A DNA stretch of 24,311 nucleotides from JBQTIU01 sp052387815. Lineage in GTDB: Bacteria > Pseudomonadota > Alphaproteobacteria > CACIAM-22H2. This document shows positions 1 to 7,994 of this stretch, one piece after another; the stretch's first letter is position 1, and every line of letters begins with the position of its first letter. The position numbers and the translations under genes are program-made. The stretch spans positions 1-24,311 of the forward strand of contig JBQTIU010000003.1 of assembly GCA_052387815.1 (NCBI GenBank), in the 5' to 3' direction. The notes under the pieces were generated by a model, which saw nothing but the letters and a program-made list of their open reading frames with translations, did no database searches and was not told where the DNA came from.

Positions 1-603
1 GCGCGTGATCTCGGCGGCCAGCAGCCGGGCCGGGAGGTCGCTGATTTCATCCTCGGGATAGTGCCAGGGGCCGGCCGGCACTCGGGCGGCGATCCAGGCC
101 TTCAAGTCCTTGACCCCGTCGCCGCTCTCGGCCGACACCATGAAGGTAGCGGCAAAGCCGCCCCGGTCGTTGGCCTGCTTGGCGAGGCCGAGCAGCGTCG
201 CGGACCGGACGAGATCGATCTTGTTGAGGACCAGGGCCGCCGCGATGGCGCGGGCCGCAAGAGCGTCGATGATCGCCAGCGTCGCCTCATCGAGGCCACG
301 CTTGGCATCGACCAGCAGCAGCGCCAGATCGGCTTCGGCCGCGCTTCGCCATGCCGCATCGACCATGGCGCGGTCGAGCCGGCGCCGCGGCGCGAAGATG
401 CCGGGGGTGTCGAGGAACACCATCTGGACCGGGCCGTCCATGGCGATGCCGGCGATGCGGGCGCGCGTCGTCTGCACCTTCGGCGAGACGATCGACACCT
501 TGGCGCCGACCAGGCGGTTGACCAGGGTCGACTTGCCGACGTTGGTCGCCCCGAGGACGGCGATGAACCCGCAGCGCCGCGGGGTCGCCTCGCTCGCTGT
601 CAT
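1..603 (-). CDS. era: GTPase Era, partial (3' end beyond window)
   Basis: Era is an essential GTPase that binds the 3' end of 16S rRNA and helps assemble the 30S ribosomal subunit. The visible 201 residues are the N-terminal G domain: the P-loop reads GATNVGKST (about residues 18-26), the G3 motif DTPG lies in VFLDTPGIF, and the G4 motif NKID lies in LVLNKIDLV. The usual family length is about 300 residues, so the RNA-binding KH domain lies outside the window. The ATG overlaps the rnc stop codon as ATGA, so the two genes are translationally coupled at the end of the rpoZ-rsh-pdxJ-acpS-lepB-rnc-era series. The assignment is near certain; only the missing C-terminus cannot be judged. Confidence 0.97.
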   Translation of the reverse strand, partial: MTASEATPRRCGFIAVLGATNVGKSTLVNRLVGAKVSIVSPKVQTTRARIAGIAMDGPVQMVFLDTPGIFAPRRRLDRAMVDAAWRSAAEADLALLLVDAKRGLDEATLAIIDALAARAIAAALVLNKIDLVRSATLLGLAKQANDRGGFAATFMVSAESGDGVKDLKAWIAARVPAGPWHYPEDEISDLPARLLAAEITR

Positions 604-1286
604 TCCAGGGCGCCTGTCGCGCGCCTGAGCAGCGCCGCGGCCGCCGCGCGTTCGGCGGCGCGCTTGGACGGGCCGTGGGCGATTTCGGGGGCCAGGCCTT
701 CGATGATCGCCTCGACCGCGAACCGCGGCCGGTGGGCGGGGCCTTCGGTCTTGAGCGTGCGGTAGACCGGCAGCGGCTTGCCGCGGCCTTGCGCCCATTC
801 CTGGAGCGCGGTCTTGGCATCACTGGGCGGGGCGAAAGCGGCCGACAGGAGCGGCTCGAAATGCCGGGCGATGAAGGCGCGCGCCGGCGCCAGCCCGCCG
901 TCGAGGGCGAGCGCCGCGACCACCGCCTCGAGCGCGTCGGCGAGCACCGCGGGGGTGCGCCGGCCCGCCTCGCTCTTGGCGACCTTGAGATAGCGGCCGA
1001 GCTCGATCGCGCGGGCGACCCGGGCGAGGGTTTCGCGGCTGACCAGGACGGCGTGCCGGCGAGCCAGGCCGCCCTCGGCCTCGCCGGGAAAGGCCTCGAA
1101 CAGGAGCTGGGCGATGACCAGGCCGAGCACGCGGTCGCCCAAGAACTCCAGGCGCTCGAAGGCGGCGCCGCTGTTTGCCGCCGGACCGCGGCGCCCCAGG
1201 CTCGAATGGGCGAGCGCGGCGTCCAAGAGCTCGGGGTCGGCGAAGCGGTGGCCGAGAATCCCTTCGATCGCCGCCCGCTCGTCCAC
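600..1286 (-). CDS. rnc: ribonuclease III
   Basis: RNase III cleaves double-stranded RNA during rRNA and mRNA processing. The 228-residue product has the catalytic-domain signature ERLEFLGDRVLG near residues 35-46, a second acidic segment (LADALEAVVAALALDGG), and a C-terminal double-stranded-RNA-binding domain ending in the expected alanine/lysine-rich helix (GPSKRAAERAAAAALL). I chose the GTG at 1286 because the protein then starts VDERAAIEGILGHRF, as RNase III usually does. It sits 16 nt after the lepB stop and has a short GAGG ribosome-binding site about 10 nt upstream. The frame is open further upstream, but that would run through lepB. Its stop overlaps the era start. Confidence 0.95.
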   Translation of the reverse strand: MDERAAIEGILGHRFADPELLDAALAHSSLGRRGPAANSGAAFERLEFLGDRVLGLVIAQLLFEAFPGEAEGGLARRHAVLVSRETLARVARAIELGRYLKVAKSEAGRRTPAVLADALEAVVAALALDGGLAPARAFIARHFEPLLSAAFAPPSDAKTALQEWAQGRGKPLPVYRTLKTEGPAHRPRFAVEAIIEGLAPEIAHGPSKRAAERAAAAALLRRATGALE

Positions 1287-1302
1287 CGCGCGCCGGCCTC
1301 GT

Positions 1303-2040
1303 TCAGTCGATGAGCTGGAAAAGCCGGCCATAGCGCGTCGCCAACGGCCATTTCCAGACCTCGAACCCCCGCGCGCCGCTATCGATGGAGAAGAACAGGA
1401 TTTCGGCGCGGCCGACGAGATTCTCGGCCGGAATGTAGCCAACCGCGGTCAGCACCCGGCTGTCGAGCGAGTTGTCGCGATTGTCGCCCATGGCGAAATA
1501 ATGTCCGGGCGGGATGACATAGACCGGCGTGTTGTCCAATTGCCCCGAATCGCTCATTTCGATGATGCGGTGCCGGCGTCCGTTGGGCAGGGTCTCGATG
1601 TATTGGTGGGCGCGGCCGGCGAAGCCGCCCTCGCGATCGACATAGTCCTCGACCCGCTCCCGCTTCACCGGTTCCTCGTTGATGTACAGGATGCCGCCTC
1701 TCACTTGGATGCGGTCGCCGGGCAGGCCGATGATGCGCTTGATGTAGTCGGTCTTGTTGTCGCTCGGCAGCTTGAACACGGCGACGTCGCCGCGCTCGAC
1801 CTCGCGGAACAGGATGCGCCCCGGGAAGAGCTTGATCCCGTAGGGCAACGAAGCGCTACTGTAGCCGTAGGTGTACTTCGACACGAACAGGTAGTCGCCG
1901 ACCAACAGCGTCGGGACCATCGAGCCGGAGGGAATATTGAAGGGCTCGAAGGCCACCGTGCGAATGACCACCGCGATGAGGACGGCGTAGAAGAGGGTCT
2001 TGAGGAATTCGAGGATCCCACCCCTTGACTTGCGCGACAT
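1303..2040 (-). CDS. lepB: signal peptidase I
   Basis: Leader peptidase anchored in the inner membrane; it removes signal peptides from exported proteins. The 245-residue product has one N-terminal membrane segment (about 12-30), the serine motif PSGSMVPTL with nucleophile Ser40, the lysine motif KRIIGLPGDR with the general base Lys101, and the box E motif GDNRDNSLDSR. These are the complete Ser/Lys catalytic elements of family S26. Two in-frame ATGs are possible: 2040 (MSRKSRGG) and 2061 (MQVPRPSMSRKS). I prefer the shorter because the membrane segment then starts at the usual distance. Neither has a strong ribosome-binding site. It lies between acpS and rnc, a common alphaproteobacterial order. 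Confidence 0.95.
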   Translation of the reverse strand: MSRKSRGGILEFLKTLFYAVLIAVVIRTVAFEPFNIPSGSMVPTLLVGDYLFVSKYTYGYSSASLPYGIKLFPGRILFREVERGDVAVFKLPSDNKTDYIKRIIGLPGDRIQVRGGILYINEEPVKRERVEDYVDREGGFAGRAHQYIETLPNGRRHRIIEMSDSGQLDNTPVYVIPPGHYFAMGDNRDNSLDSRVLTAVGYIPAENLVGRAEILFFSIDSGARGFEVWKWPLATRYGRLFQLID

Positions 2041-2111
2041 TGAGGGCCTGGGAACCTGCATGGACGATCCGGGAACAACGCCCGTCGGCCGGGCGGACAA
2101 AAAAGACGGGC

Positions 2112-2142
2112 GATATGGCCTGGGGCGGGGGCCGGCTGTCAA
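2112..2142 (-). promoter_or_regulatory. possible promoter for lepB-rnc-era
   Basis: A perfect TTGACA (-35, 2142-2137) overlaps the acpS stop codon, followed after 18-19 nt by a poor -10 candidate (CATATC, 2117-2112). It would give lepB-rnc-era a second transcript inside the larger operon. A 6-bp inverted repeat (CCGGCT / AGCCGG, 2132-2147) overlaps the -35. The weak -10 keeps confidence low. Confidence 0.28.
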
Positions 2143-2570
2143 GCCGGTCGATGGGGATGCGCCGGGCCGCCGGCGGCGGGGTGCGCCGAAATGATGACGA
2201 TCGCCTGGGCGAGCGGCGGATCGTCGGTGAGCGACAGGTCGATTCGCGCCGCCCACCCCGGCGGCACGAGCTCCGCAAGCTGCGCCAAGGCGCCGCCCGT
2301 CAGTTCCATGGTCGGCTGCCCGCCCGGCCTGTTCACGACCCCGAGATCGCGCCAGAACACGCCCTTGCGGAACCCGGTGCCGAGCGCCTTGGCGCACGCC
2401 TCCTTGGCGGCGAAGCGGCGCGCATAGCCGGCCACGCGGTCGATCCGGCGCTCGCATCGCGCGCGCTCGGTCGCGGTAAATACGCGCCGGGTGAAGCGCT
2501 CGCCGAAGCGCTCCAGCGTCGCCTCGACCCGCCGGATGTCGATGAGATCGCTACCGAGGCCGAGGATCAC
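2139..2570 (-). CDS. acpS: holo-[acyl-carrier-protein] synthase
   Basis: AcpS transfers 4'-phosphopantetheine from coenzyme A to the acyl carrier protein, activating it for fatty acid synthesis. The 143-residue product begins VILGLGSDLIDIRRVE with the metal-binding Asp8, and has the second motif RFAAKEACAKALGTG with Glu57; together these define the family. The start is a GTG whose GTGA overlaps the pdxJ stop (TGA), so translation is coupled. The C-terminal tail after about residue 128 (HPAAGGPAHPHRPA) is a little longer than usual and looks disordered. Confidence 0.95.
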   Translation of the reverse strand: MILGLGSDLIDIRRVEATLERFGERFTRRVFTATERARCERRIDRVAGYARRFAAKEACAKALGTGFRKGVFWRDLGVVNRPGGQPTMELTGGALAQLAELVPPGWAARIDLSLTDDPPLAQAIVIISAHPAAGGPAHPHRPA

Positions 2571-3328
2571 GCGGTGCGCTCGCCGCCGGCTTGCGCGCGC
2601 GCCTTGTCCATGCTGGCGCGCATGCGCCGAATGGCGCTGTCGAGCCCGCCGAAAATCGCCTCGCCGACCAGGAAATGGCCGATATTGAGTTCGACGATGG
2701 TCGGGATGGCGGCCACCGCCGCCACCGTGTCGTAGCCAAGCCCGTGCCCGGCATGGCACTCGAGCCCGATCGCCTCGGCATGCGCCGCCGCTAGCGCGAG
2801 GCGCGCGAGCTGGCGCGCGCGCGCCGGGCCGGTGGCCTCGCAATAGGCGCCGGTGTGGAGCTCCACGACCGGGGCGCCGAGCGCCTTGGCGGCATCGAGG
2901 GTGGCGGGCTCGGGCTCCACGAACAGGGAGACCCGCAGGCCCGCTTCGACCAGCCGCCGGACATAGGGCTCGAGCGCCGCGAAGCCGCGCACCACGTCGA
3001 GCCCGCCTTCGGTTGTCCGCTCGGCGCGCTTCTCGGGCACCAAGCAGGCGGCGTGGGGGAGATGGCGCAGCGCGATCGCCAGCATGTCACGGGTCGCCGC
3101 CATCTCGAGGTTGAGCGGCAGGTCGATCTCGGACGACAGGCGCAAGATGTCGTCGTCGCAGATGTGCCGGCGATCCTCGCGCAGGTGCGCGGTGATGCCG
3201 TCGGCGCCGGCGGCGGCGGCGAGCCTAGCCGCGCGCACCGGATCGGGGTGGCGGCCGCCGCGCGCGTTGCGGATGGTGGCGACGTGGTCGATATTGACGC
3301 CGAGGCGGAGCTTGCGTTTGGCGTACAT
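2567..3328 (-). CDS. pdxJ: pyridoxine 5'-phosphate synthase
   Basis: PdxJ condenses 3-amino-2-oxopropyl phosphate with 1-deoxyxylulose 5-phosphate, the ring-closing step of the DXP-dependent vitamin B6 pathway in the cytoplasm. The 253-residue TIM-barrel protein carries the N-terminal family signature LGVNIDHVATIRNARGG (about 9-25), the HLREDRRHI segment near residue 50, and C-terminal glycine-rich phosphate-binding strands (GHGLGYDTV; ELNIGHFLVGEAIFGGL). Length and motifs are normal. The ATG lies only 10 nt after the rsh stop, and its own stop overlaps acpS, so it is internal to the operon. Confidence 0.97.
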   Translation of the reverse strand: MYAKRKLRLGVNIDHVATIRNARGGRHPDPVRAARLAAAAGADGITAHLREDRRHICDDDILRLSSEIDLPLNLEMAATRDMLAIALRHLPHAACLVPEKRAERTTEGGLDVVRGFAALEPYVRRLVEAGLRVSLFVEPEPATLDAAKALGAPVVELHTGAYCEATGPARARQLARLALAAAHAEAIGLECHAGHGLGYDTVAAVAAIPTIVELNIGHFLVGEAIFGGLDSAIRRMRASMDKARAQAGGERTA

Positions 3329-3338
3329 GGGTGGCCGT

Positions 3339-5495
3339 TCAGGCGCGCGCCCGCTCGACCGAGTTGATGGCCGGCGTGGCCCGCAGCGCCGCGATGATGT
3401 TGGACAGGTGCTTGACGTCCCGCACCTCGATGTCGATCAGCATCTCCCAGAACTGCTCGGTGCGGTTGACGATCTTGAGGTTGGTGATGTTGCCCGCGTT
3501 CTTGGCGATCACCGTCGACAGCGCGCCGAGACTGCCCGGTCGATGGGCGAGAACCAGCGCGACGCGGCCGACCTTGTGTTCGCTCTCCTCGGCGGGCGAG
3601 TCCCAGGCGACATCGAGCCAGCGCTCCGGCATGTCGGCGAAGCTCGCCAGCGTCTCGCAGTCGGCGGTATGGATGGTGACGCCCTTGCCGGTGGTGACGA
3701 TGCCGACGATGCGCTCGCCCGGCAGCGGATGGCAGCACCCGGCGTAGTGGATCGCCATGCCCGGAATGAGGCCACGGATCGCGATCGGACCGAGCCGGCG
3801 CGCCTCCTCGGACTTGCCCTTGGCCCGGCCGCTCGGCAACGACACCACGTTGGTCGTCTTCGCCCCGCGACGCAGCGCGGGGAACACCGCGACCACCACC
3901 TCGCGCTCGCGGACCAGTCCCTCGCCGATTTGGGCGTAGAGGTCGTCCGCCTCCTGGCATCGGAACTGCTTGAGCACGCCCGCCAGCGCCTTGTCGGTCA
4001 ACTCGTGATCTTCCTGGCGAAAGGCCTTCTGCAGCATCGAGCGGCCGAGAGCGAGGAACTGTGCGCGCTGCTGCGTGCGGATGAAGCGTCGGACGCGGGT
4101 ACGCGCCTTGCCGGTGACGACGAAGCGCTCCCAATTCGGCGAGGGCTTCTGGGCCTTGGAGGTGACGATCTCCACCTGGTCGCCGTTGGCGAGATGGTCG
4201 CGGAGCTGCACCATCCGGCCGTTGATCTTGGCCCCGACGCAATGGTCGCCGACCTCGGAGTGCACGGCATAGGCGAAATCGACCGGCGTGGCGCCGCGCG
4301 GCAACGCGATCAGGTCACCCTTCGGCGTGAAGCAGAACACTTGGTCCTGGAACATCTCGAGCTTGGTGTGCTCGAGGAACTCCTCGGGGTTCGAGGCGTG
4401 CTCGAGGATATCGAGGAGCTCGCGCAGCCAGCGGTATTGCTTGGGATCGGTCGCCGCCTCGCCCCGCTTGTAGTTCCAGTGCGCGGCGACGCCGAACTCG
4501 GCCACCTCGTGCATCTCGCGGGCGCGGATCTGCACCTCGATGCGCTGGCGTTCGGGTCCGAACACCCCGGTGTGGAGCGAGCGGTAGCCGTTGGGCTTGG
4601 GCGTCGAGATGTAGTCCTTGAACCGGCCGGGCACCACCGGATAGTGCGAATGGATGACGCCGAGCGCGCGGTAGCAACCGGCCACCCCATCGACCGCGAC
4701 GCGGAACGCCATGACGTCCGACAGCTGCTCGAAGGCGACGGCCTTGCGCTGCATCTTGCGCCAGATCGAATACGGGGTCTTCTCGCGGCCGACGACCGCC
4801 GCCTCCACGTCGTCCTGGGACAGCACGCGCTTCAATTCGTCGGTGATTCGCATGACCACGTTGCCGCCCCGCTCGCGCAGGAATTTGAGACGGGCAACGA
4901 CCGACTCCCGCCCGTCGGGATTGATCTGGGCGAACGCGAGGTCTTCGAGTTCCTCCTGGATCGCGCGCATCCCGATGCGCTCGGCCAAGGGCGCGTAGAT
5001 CTCCATGGTCTCGCGCGCGATGCGCAGGCGCTTGTCCGGATCCTTGATGTAATCGAGCGTGCGCATGTTGTGGAGACGGTCGGCGAGCTTGATCAGGAGG
5101 ACCCGGATATCCTCCGACATCGCGATCACCAGCTTGCGGAAGTTCTCCGCCTGCTTGGTGTGGTCCGATTGCAGCTCGAGCCGCGAGAGCTTGGTCACGC
5201 CGTCGACCAAGCGCGCGATCTCGCCGCCGAACAGGCGCTCGATTTCGGCGAGCGTGGTGAGCGTGTCCTCGACCGTGTCGTGGAGCAGCGCCGTGACGAT
5301 CGAGGCGCTGTCGAGCTTGTAGTGGGTAAGAATGCCCGCCACTTCGAGCGGGTGGGAAAAATACGGGTCGCCAGACGCCCGCTTCTGCGCCCCGTGAATC
5401 TTCATCGAAAAGACATAGGCCCGGTTGAGCGCGTCCTCGTCGGCGCGCGGATCGTACGCCTTAACCCGCTCGACCAGCTCGAACTGCCGGATCAT
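3339..5495 (-). CDS. rsh: bifunctional (p)ppGpp synthetase/hydrolase (RSH family)
   Basis: Makes and degrades the stringent-response alarmone (p)ppGpp. The 718-residue protein has the full long-RSH layout: an N-terminal HD hydrolase domain with metal ligands His48, His72-Asp73 (in LLHDTVEDT) and Asp139 (in KLADRLHN); a synthetase domain with RFKDYISTPKPNGYRSLHT (about 291-309) and EVQIRAREMHEVAE; a TGS domain near 380-450; and a C-terminal ACT domain. The RFKD sequence (RxKD class) marks the bifunctional Rel/SpoT type rather than synthetase-only RelA (ExDD). One such enzyme per genome is the usual alphaproteobacterial condition. It lies 75 nt downstream of rpoZ, also a common partner. Confidence 0.96.
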   Translation of the reverse strand: MIRQFELVERVKAYDPRADEDALNRAYVFSMKIHGAQKRASGDPYFSHPLEVAGILTHYKLDSASIVTALLHDTVEDTLTTLAEIERLFGGEIARLVDGVTKLSRLELQSDHTKQAENFRKLVIAMSEDIRVLLIKLADRLHNMRTLDYIKDPDKRLRIARETMEIYAPLAERIGMRAIQEELEDLAFAQINPDGRESVVARLKFLRERGGNVVMRITDELKRVLSQDDVEAAVVGREKTPYSIWRKMQRKAVAFEQLSDVMAFRVAVDGVAGCYRALGVIHSHYPVVPGRFKDYISTPKPNGYRSLHTGVFGPERQRIEVQIRAREMHEVAEFGVAAHWNYKRGEAATDPKQYRWLRELLDILEHASNPEEFLEHTKLEMFQDQVFCFTPKGDLIALPRGATPVDFAYAVHSEVGDHCVGAKINGRMVQLRDHLANGDQVEIVTSKAQKPSPNWERFVVTGKARTRVRRFIRTQQRAQFLALGRSMLQKAFRQEDHELTDKALAGVLKQFRCQEADDLYAQIGEGLVREREVVVAVFPALRRGAKTTNVVSLPSGRAKGKSEEARRLGPIAIRGLIPGMAIHYAGCCHPLPGERIVGIVTTGKGVTIHTADCETLASFADMPERWLDVAWDSPAEESEHKVGRVALVLAHRPGSLGALSTVIAKNAGNITNLKIVNRTEQFWEMLIDIEVRDVKHLSNIIAALRATPAINSVERARA

Positions 5496-5570
5496 GGACC
5501 ATTACACAAAAACTAGCAGGCTCCCGGAAAAACCGCGCCGCGTCGCGTGGCGAGCGAAGCGGGCGACGAC

Positions 5571-5975
5571 TTATCCTTCCGTCGCGGCGGCCGGGGGGGA
5601 GGCATCTTTGGCGGGCTCCTCCGACTCCGCGACCTCGCCCTCGAGTTCGTCCTCGGCGGCGGTCTCGGCGGTCGCCTCGTAAGGCACGCCGACCACGTCA
5701 CGGTCGGCGGCGAGGAGTTCCATCATGTCCTCTTCGGGCTCCTCGGCCTCGACCTGTTTCTGGAGGCCGCTGACGATCGCCTGGCGCAAATTGTCGAGAT
5801 CGACCGAGCCCTCGGCGATCTCGCGCAACGCCACCACCGGGTTCTTGTCGTTATCCCGCTCGAGCGTCAGTGGGGCGCCCGCCGAGATCTCGCGCCCCCG
5901 CTGCGCCGCCAGCATGACGAGATCGAAGCGGTTGGGAACCTTGAGGATGCAGTCTTCAACCGTGACGCGGGCCAT
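5571..5975 (-). CDS. rpoZ: DNA-directed RNA polymerase omega subunit
   Basis: Small subunit that helps fold beta-prime and assemble RNA polymerase. The N-terminal 70 residues match the family: MARVTVEDCILKVPNRFDLV, then MLAAQRGREI and the NPVVALREIAEG segment. The 134-residue product has an acidic, Ala/Glu-rich C-terminal tail (about 75-134), as in other alphaproteobacterial omega proteins. A strong ribosome-binding site (GGAGAAGG) lies 7 nt before the ATG. The gene precedes rsh; omega contributes to a ppGpp-binding site in some proteobacteria, so the pairing is functionally sensible. Confidence 0.95.
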   Translation of the reverse strand: MARVTVEDCILKVPNRFDLVMLAAQRGREISAGAPLTLERDNDKNPVVALREIAEGSVDLDNLRQAIVSGLQKQVEAEEPEEDMMELLAADRDVVGVPYEATAETAAEDELEGEVAESEEPAKDASPPAAATEG

Positions 5976-6011
5976 CGAGGGGCCTTCTCCACTGCCATTG
6001 GGTGGTTGCCG

Positions 6012-6040
6012 AATGTAATCATCAACGCCGCCTAACGCAA
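6012..6040 (-). promoter_or_regulatory. candidate sigma70-like promoter for rpoZ(-rsh)
   Basis: TTGCGT (-35, 6040-6035) and TACATT (-10, 6017-6012) are separated by exactly 17 nt and lie about 37-65 nt upstream of the rpoZ ATG, overlapping the 3' end of folK. Spacing is ideal and each hexamer is a fair match. Assigned by eye only. Confidence 0.42.
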
Positions 6041-6559
6041 GGATTTGTTTGGACTTTCGAGGGGCGATTCGGCAAGGGGCTCGGCCGCCGCCCCGGGCGG
6101 CAAGGCGGCGATCAGGTCGGCGAGCCCGGCGCCGGTCACCGGGTGGCGCCAGGCGGGGGCGATGTCGGCAAGCGGCAGCAGCACGAAGGCCCGCTCGGCG
6201 AGGCGCGGATGCGGCAGGATCGGCGGCGCCGGGCCGGCCCGCACCAGGCCGTTGAAGTCGATGAGGTCGAGATCGAGCATTCTCGGCTCATTCGCCACCC
6301 GCCGCCGGCGACCGAATCGGGCCTCGATGCGCTGCAACAGCTCGAGCAGCTCGCTCGGCCCGAGCGCGGTCGCGATCGCGGCCATCCCGTTGACATACCA
6401 GGGCTGATCGGACGGCGGAACCGGCGCCGAGCGATACCAGCGCGACCGCTTGGCGATCCGAACTCCCTGATCTTCCAGGGCCATCAGGGCCGCCGCGCAG
6501 GCGGCGAGCGGCGATCCGGCCGGCCCCGGCAGGTTGGCGCCCAGTGCCACCAGGATCAT
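6032..6559 (-). CDS. folK: 2-amino-4-hydroxy-6-hydroxymethyldihydropteridine pyrophosphokinase (HPPK)
   Basis: FolK transfers pyrophosphate from ATP to 6-hydroxymethyl-7,8-dihydropterin in folate synthesis. The 175-residue product starts MILVALGANLPG, has the WYRSAPVPPSDQPWYVNG segment, the metal/ATP motif RMLDLDLIDFNG (about 115-126) and the PHPRLAERAFVLLPL motif (about 136-150), all diagnostic for HPPK. A GGAAGG ribosome-binding site lies a few nt before the ATG. The gene is divergent from the NYN-domain gene and 56 nt upstream of rpoZ. Confidence 0.95.
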   Translation of the reverse strand: MILVALGANLPGPAGSPLAACAAALMALEDQGVRIAKRSRWYRSAPVPPSDQPWYVNGMAAIATALGPSELLELLQRIEARFGRRRRVANEPRMLDLDLIDFNGLVRAGPAPPILPHPRLAERAFVLLPLADIAPAWRHPVTGAGLADLIAALPPGAAAEPLAESPLESPNKSLR

Positions 6560-6579
6560 GCCGCCCTTCCGATTAAGGC

Positions 6580-6608
6580 TTGTCCGCTCGGGCCCGTAGG
6601 TTTAATAC
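6580..6608 (+). promoter_or_regulatory. candidate sigma70-like promoter for the NYN-domain gene
   Basis: TTGTCC (-35, 6580-6585) and TAATAC (-10, 6603-6608) are 17 nt apart in the folK/NYN divergent gap. Transcription would start near 6615, leaving a leader of about 60 nt that contains a perfect 15-bp tandem repeat. Confidence 0.45.
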
Positions 6609-6631
6609 GGTTCGCCCGCGGATCGCATCCC

Positions 6632-6661
6632 ATTGTTCGCGCTTGAATTGTTCGCGCTTGA
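6632..6661 (+). repeat. perfect 15-bp tandem direct repeat
   Basis: The 15-mer ATTGTTCGCGCTTGA occurs twice back to back (6632-6646 and 6647-6661) immediately before the AGGAG ribosome-binding site of the NYN-domain gene. The last A of the second copy is the first base of that site. It could be a recent slippage duplication or a two-site binding element. Confidence 0.9.
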
Positions 6662-6673
6662 GGAGATATTGAG

Positions 6674-7273
6674 ATGATATTTTACCCCCAGGAACGTCTG
6701 GCCCTGTTCATCGATGGGGCCAACCTGTATTTCGCCGCCCGCGCGCTCGGTTTCGACATCGATTACAAGCGCTTGCTTGCGCTGTTCTCCGGCAAGGGGC
6801 GACTCGTTCGCGCCTTTTACTATACTGCTCTGGCCGAAGACCAGGAGTACTCGCCGCTGCGGCCGCTGATCGACTGGCTCGATTATAACGGTTACACCAT
6901 GGTCACCAAGCCGACCAAGGAGTTCGTCGACGCCCAGGGCTGGCGCAAGATCAAGGGCAACATGGACATCGAGCTGGCGATCGACGTCATGGACATGAGC
7001 CCGTGGCTCGACCACGTCGTGCTGTTTTCGGGCGACGGAGACTTCCGGCGCCTGGTGGAGGCGGTGCAGCGCCGGGGCGTGCGGGTCAGCGTGGTGTCGA
7101 CCATTCGCTCGCAACCGCCCATGGTGGCCGACGAATTACGCCGCCAGGCCGACCACTTCGTCGAACTCCTGGACCTCATGCCGCATATCCAGCGGGATAT
7201 TCAGCGCGTCGGCGAGCGCCGCGAGGCCCCGGCCCCGGCGGAGCGTTTCGAGGCCGAAACCCATACCCCTTGA
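6674..7273 (+). CDS. NYN domain protein (LabA/DUF88 family), putative nuclease
   Basis: The 199-residue protein has a PIN-like NYN fold; relatives are believed to be metal-dependent ribonucleases, but the substrate here is unknown. The acidic residues expected for the metal site are present: Asp14 in LFIDGANL, Asp98 and Asp104 in GNMDIELAIDVM, and Asp121/Asp123 in LFSGDGDF. The C-terminal 30 residues (RVGERREAPAPAERFEAE) are charged and probably disordered. AGGAG lies 8 nt upstream of the ATG. The gene is divergent from folK and 22 nt ahead of a uracil-DNA glycosylase gene, so the two are likely co-transcribed. Family assignment is firm; biochemical role is inferred. Confidence 0.9.
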   Translation: MIFYPQERLALFIDGANLYFAARALGFDIDYKRLLALFSGKGRLVRAFYYTALAEDQEYSPLRPLIDWLDYNGYTMVTKPTKEFVDAQGWRKIKGNMDIELAIDVMDMSPWLDHVVLFSGDGDFRRLVEAVQRRGVRVSVVSTIRSQPPMVADELRRQADHFVELLDLMPHIQRDIQRVGERREAPAPAERFEAETHTP

Positions 7274-7295
7274 AGGCCCGAGGGGGCGCGCAGCG

Positions 7296-7994
7296 TTGCG
7301 GCCGGGGGCGTTCCCACCGGGCAGCGAGCCCGATCGGGACTGCCCCCGCTGTCCGCGCCTGGCGGCCTATCGGGCCGCCAATCGCACCCGCTATCCGGCC
7401 TGGCACAATGCCCCGGTCAGAAGCTTCGGCGAAATGTCGGCGCGTCTGCTCGTGGTCGGGTTGGGTCCCGGCCTCAAGGGCGCCAACCGCACCGGCCGTC
7501 CCTTCACGGGCGACTATGCGGGCGACCTCCTGTACGCGACCTTGGTCAAGTTCGCCCTGGCGAGCGGCGCTTACGCCGGCGGCCGGGACGACGGCCCGTG
7601 GCCCGGCGACGCGCTCCGGCTGATCGACACCCGGGTCACCAACGCCCTACGTTGCGTTCCGCCCGAAAACAAGCCGCTGGCGCACGAGGTCGCCGGCTGC
7701 CGGCCGTTCCTGGTCGCCGAGATCGCCGCCATGCCGCGGCTCCGGGCGATCCTGGCCTTGGGACGCATCGCGCATGAGGCGGCGCTCGCGGCCCTCGGGT
7801 GCGCGCGCGGCGCGCATGCCTTCGCGCATGGGGCGATCCACGCCCTCCCCTCCGGTACGCTGCTCGCCGACAGCTACCATTGCTCGCGCTACAATACGAA
7901 TACGGGTCGCCTGACACCGGCGATGTTCGAGGCGGTGGTCGCCAATCTCTTGCGGGCCCTCGAGCGCGGATGTCTCAGCCTTGGGCCTTCATGA
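7296..7994 (+). CDS. uracil-DNA glycosylase, family 5-like (UdgB type)
   Basis: Removes uracil and possibly other deaminated bases from DNA to begin base excision repair. Motif A reads GLGPGLKGANRTGRPFTGD (55-73), where the GANRTGRPFTGD string is typical of the UdgB group. The C-terminal motif is SYHCSRYNTNTGRLT (193-207), and ILALGRIAH lies between. Cys16, Cys19, Cys120 and Cys135 are placed to hold the 4Fe-4S cluster of family 4/5 enzymes. The 232-residue frame begins at TTG 7296 with GAGGGGG about 9 nt upstream; no ATG lies nearby that keeps both N-terminal cysteines. Its last 20 nt overlap the convergent smpB gene, so no terminator fits between them. An alternative is a family 4 enzyme, less likely given motif A. 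Confidence 0.9.
   Translation: MRPGAFPPGSEPDRDCPRCPRLAAYRAANRTRYPAWHNAPVRSFGEMSARLLVVGLGPGLKGANRTGRPFTGDYAGDLLYATLVKFALASGAYAGGRDDGPWPGDALRLIDTRVTNALRCVPPENKPLAHEVAGCRPFLVAEIAAMPRLRAILALGRIAHEAALAALGCARGAHAFAHGAIHALPSGTLLADSYHCSRYNTNTGRLTPAMFEAVVANLLRALERGCLSLGPS

Noticed and set aside
3084..5516. 810-codon open frame on the plus strand opposite rsh
   Set aside because: It is antisense to a gene with clear HD, synthetase, TGS and ACT domains, its translation has no recognisable motif, and long antisense frames are common in GC-rich genes.
5521..5570. Possible minus-strand intrinsic terminator between rpoZ and rsh (GC-rich repeat followed by TTTTT)
   Set aside because: The stem is only about four pairs with a mismatch; too weak to call, and rpoZ-rsh co-transcription is common.
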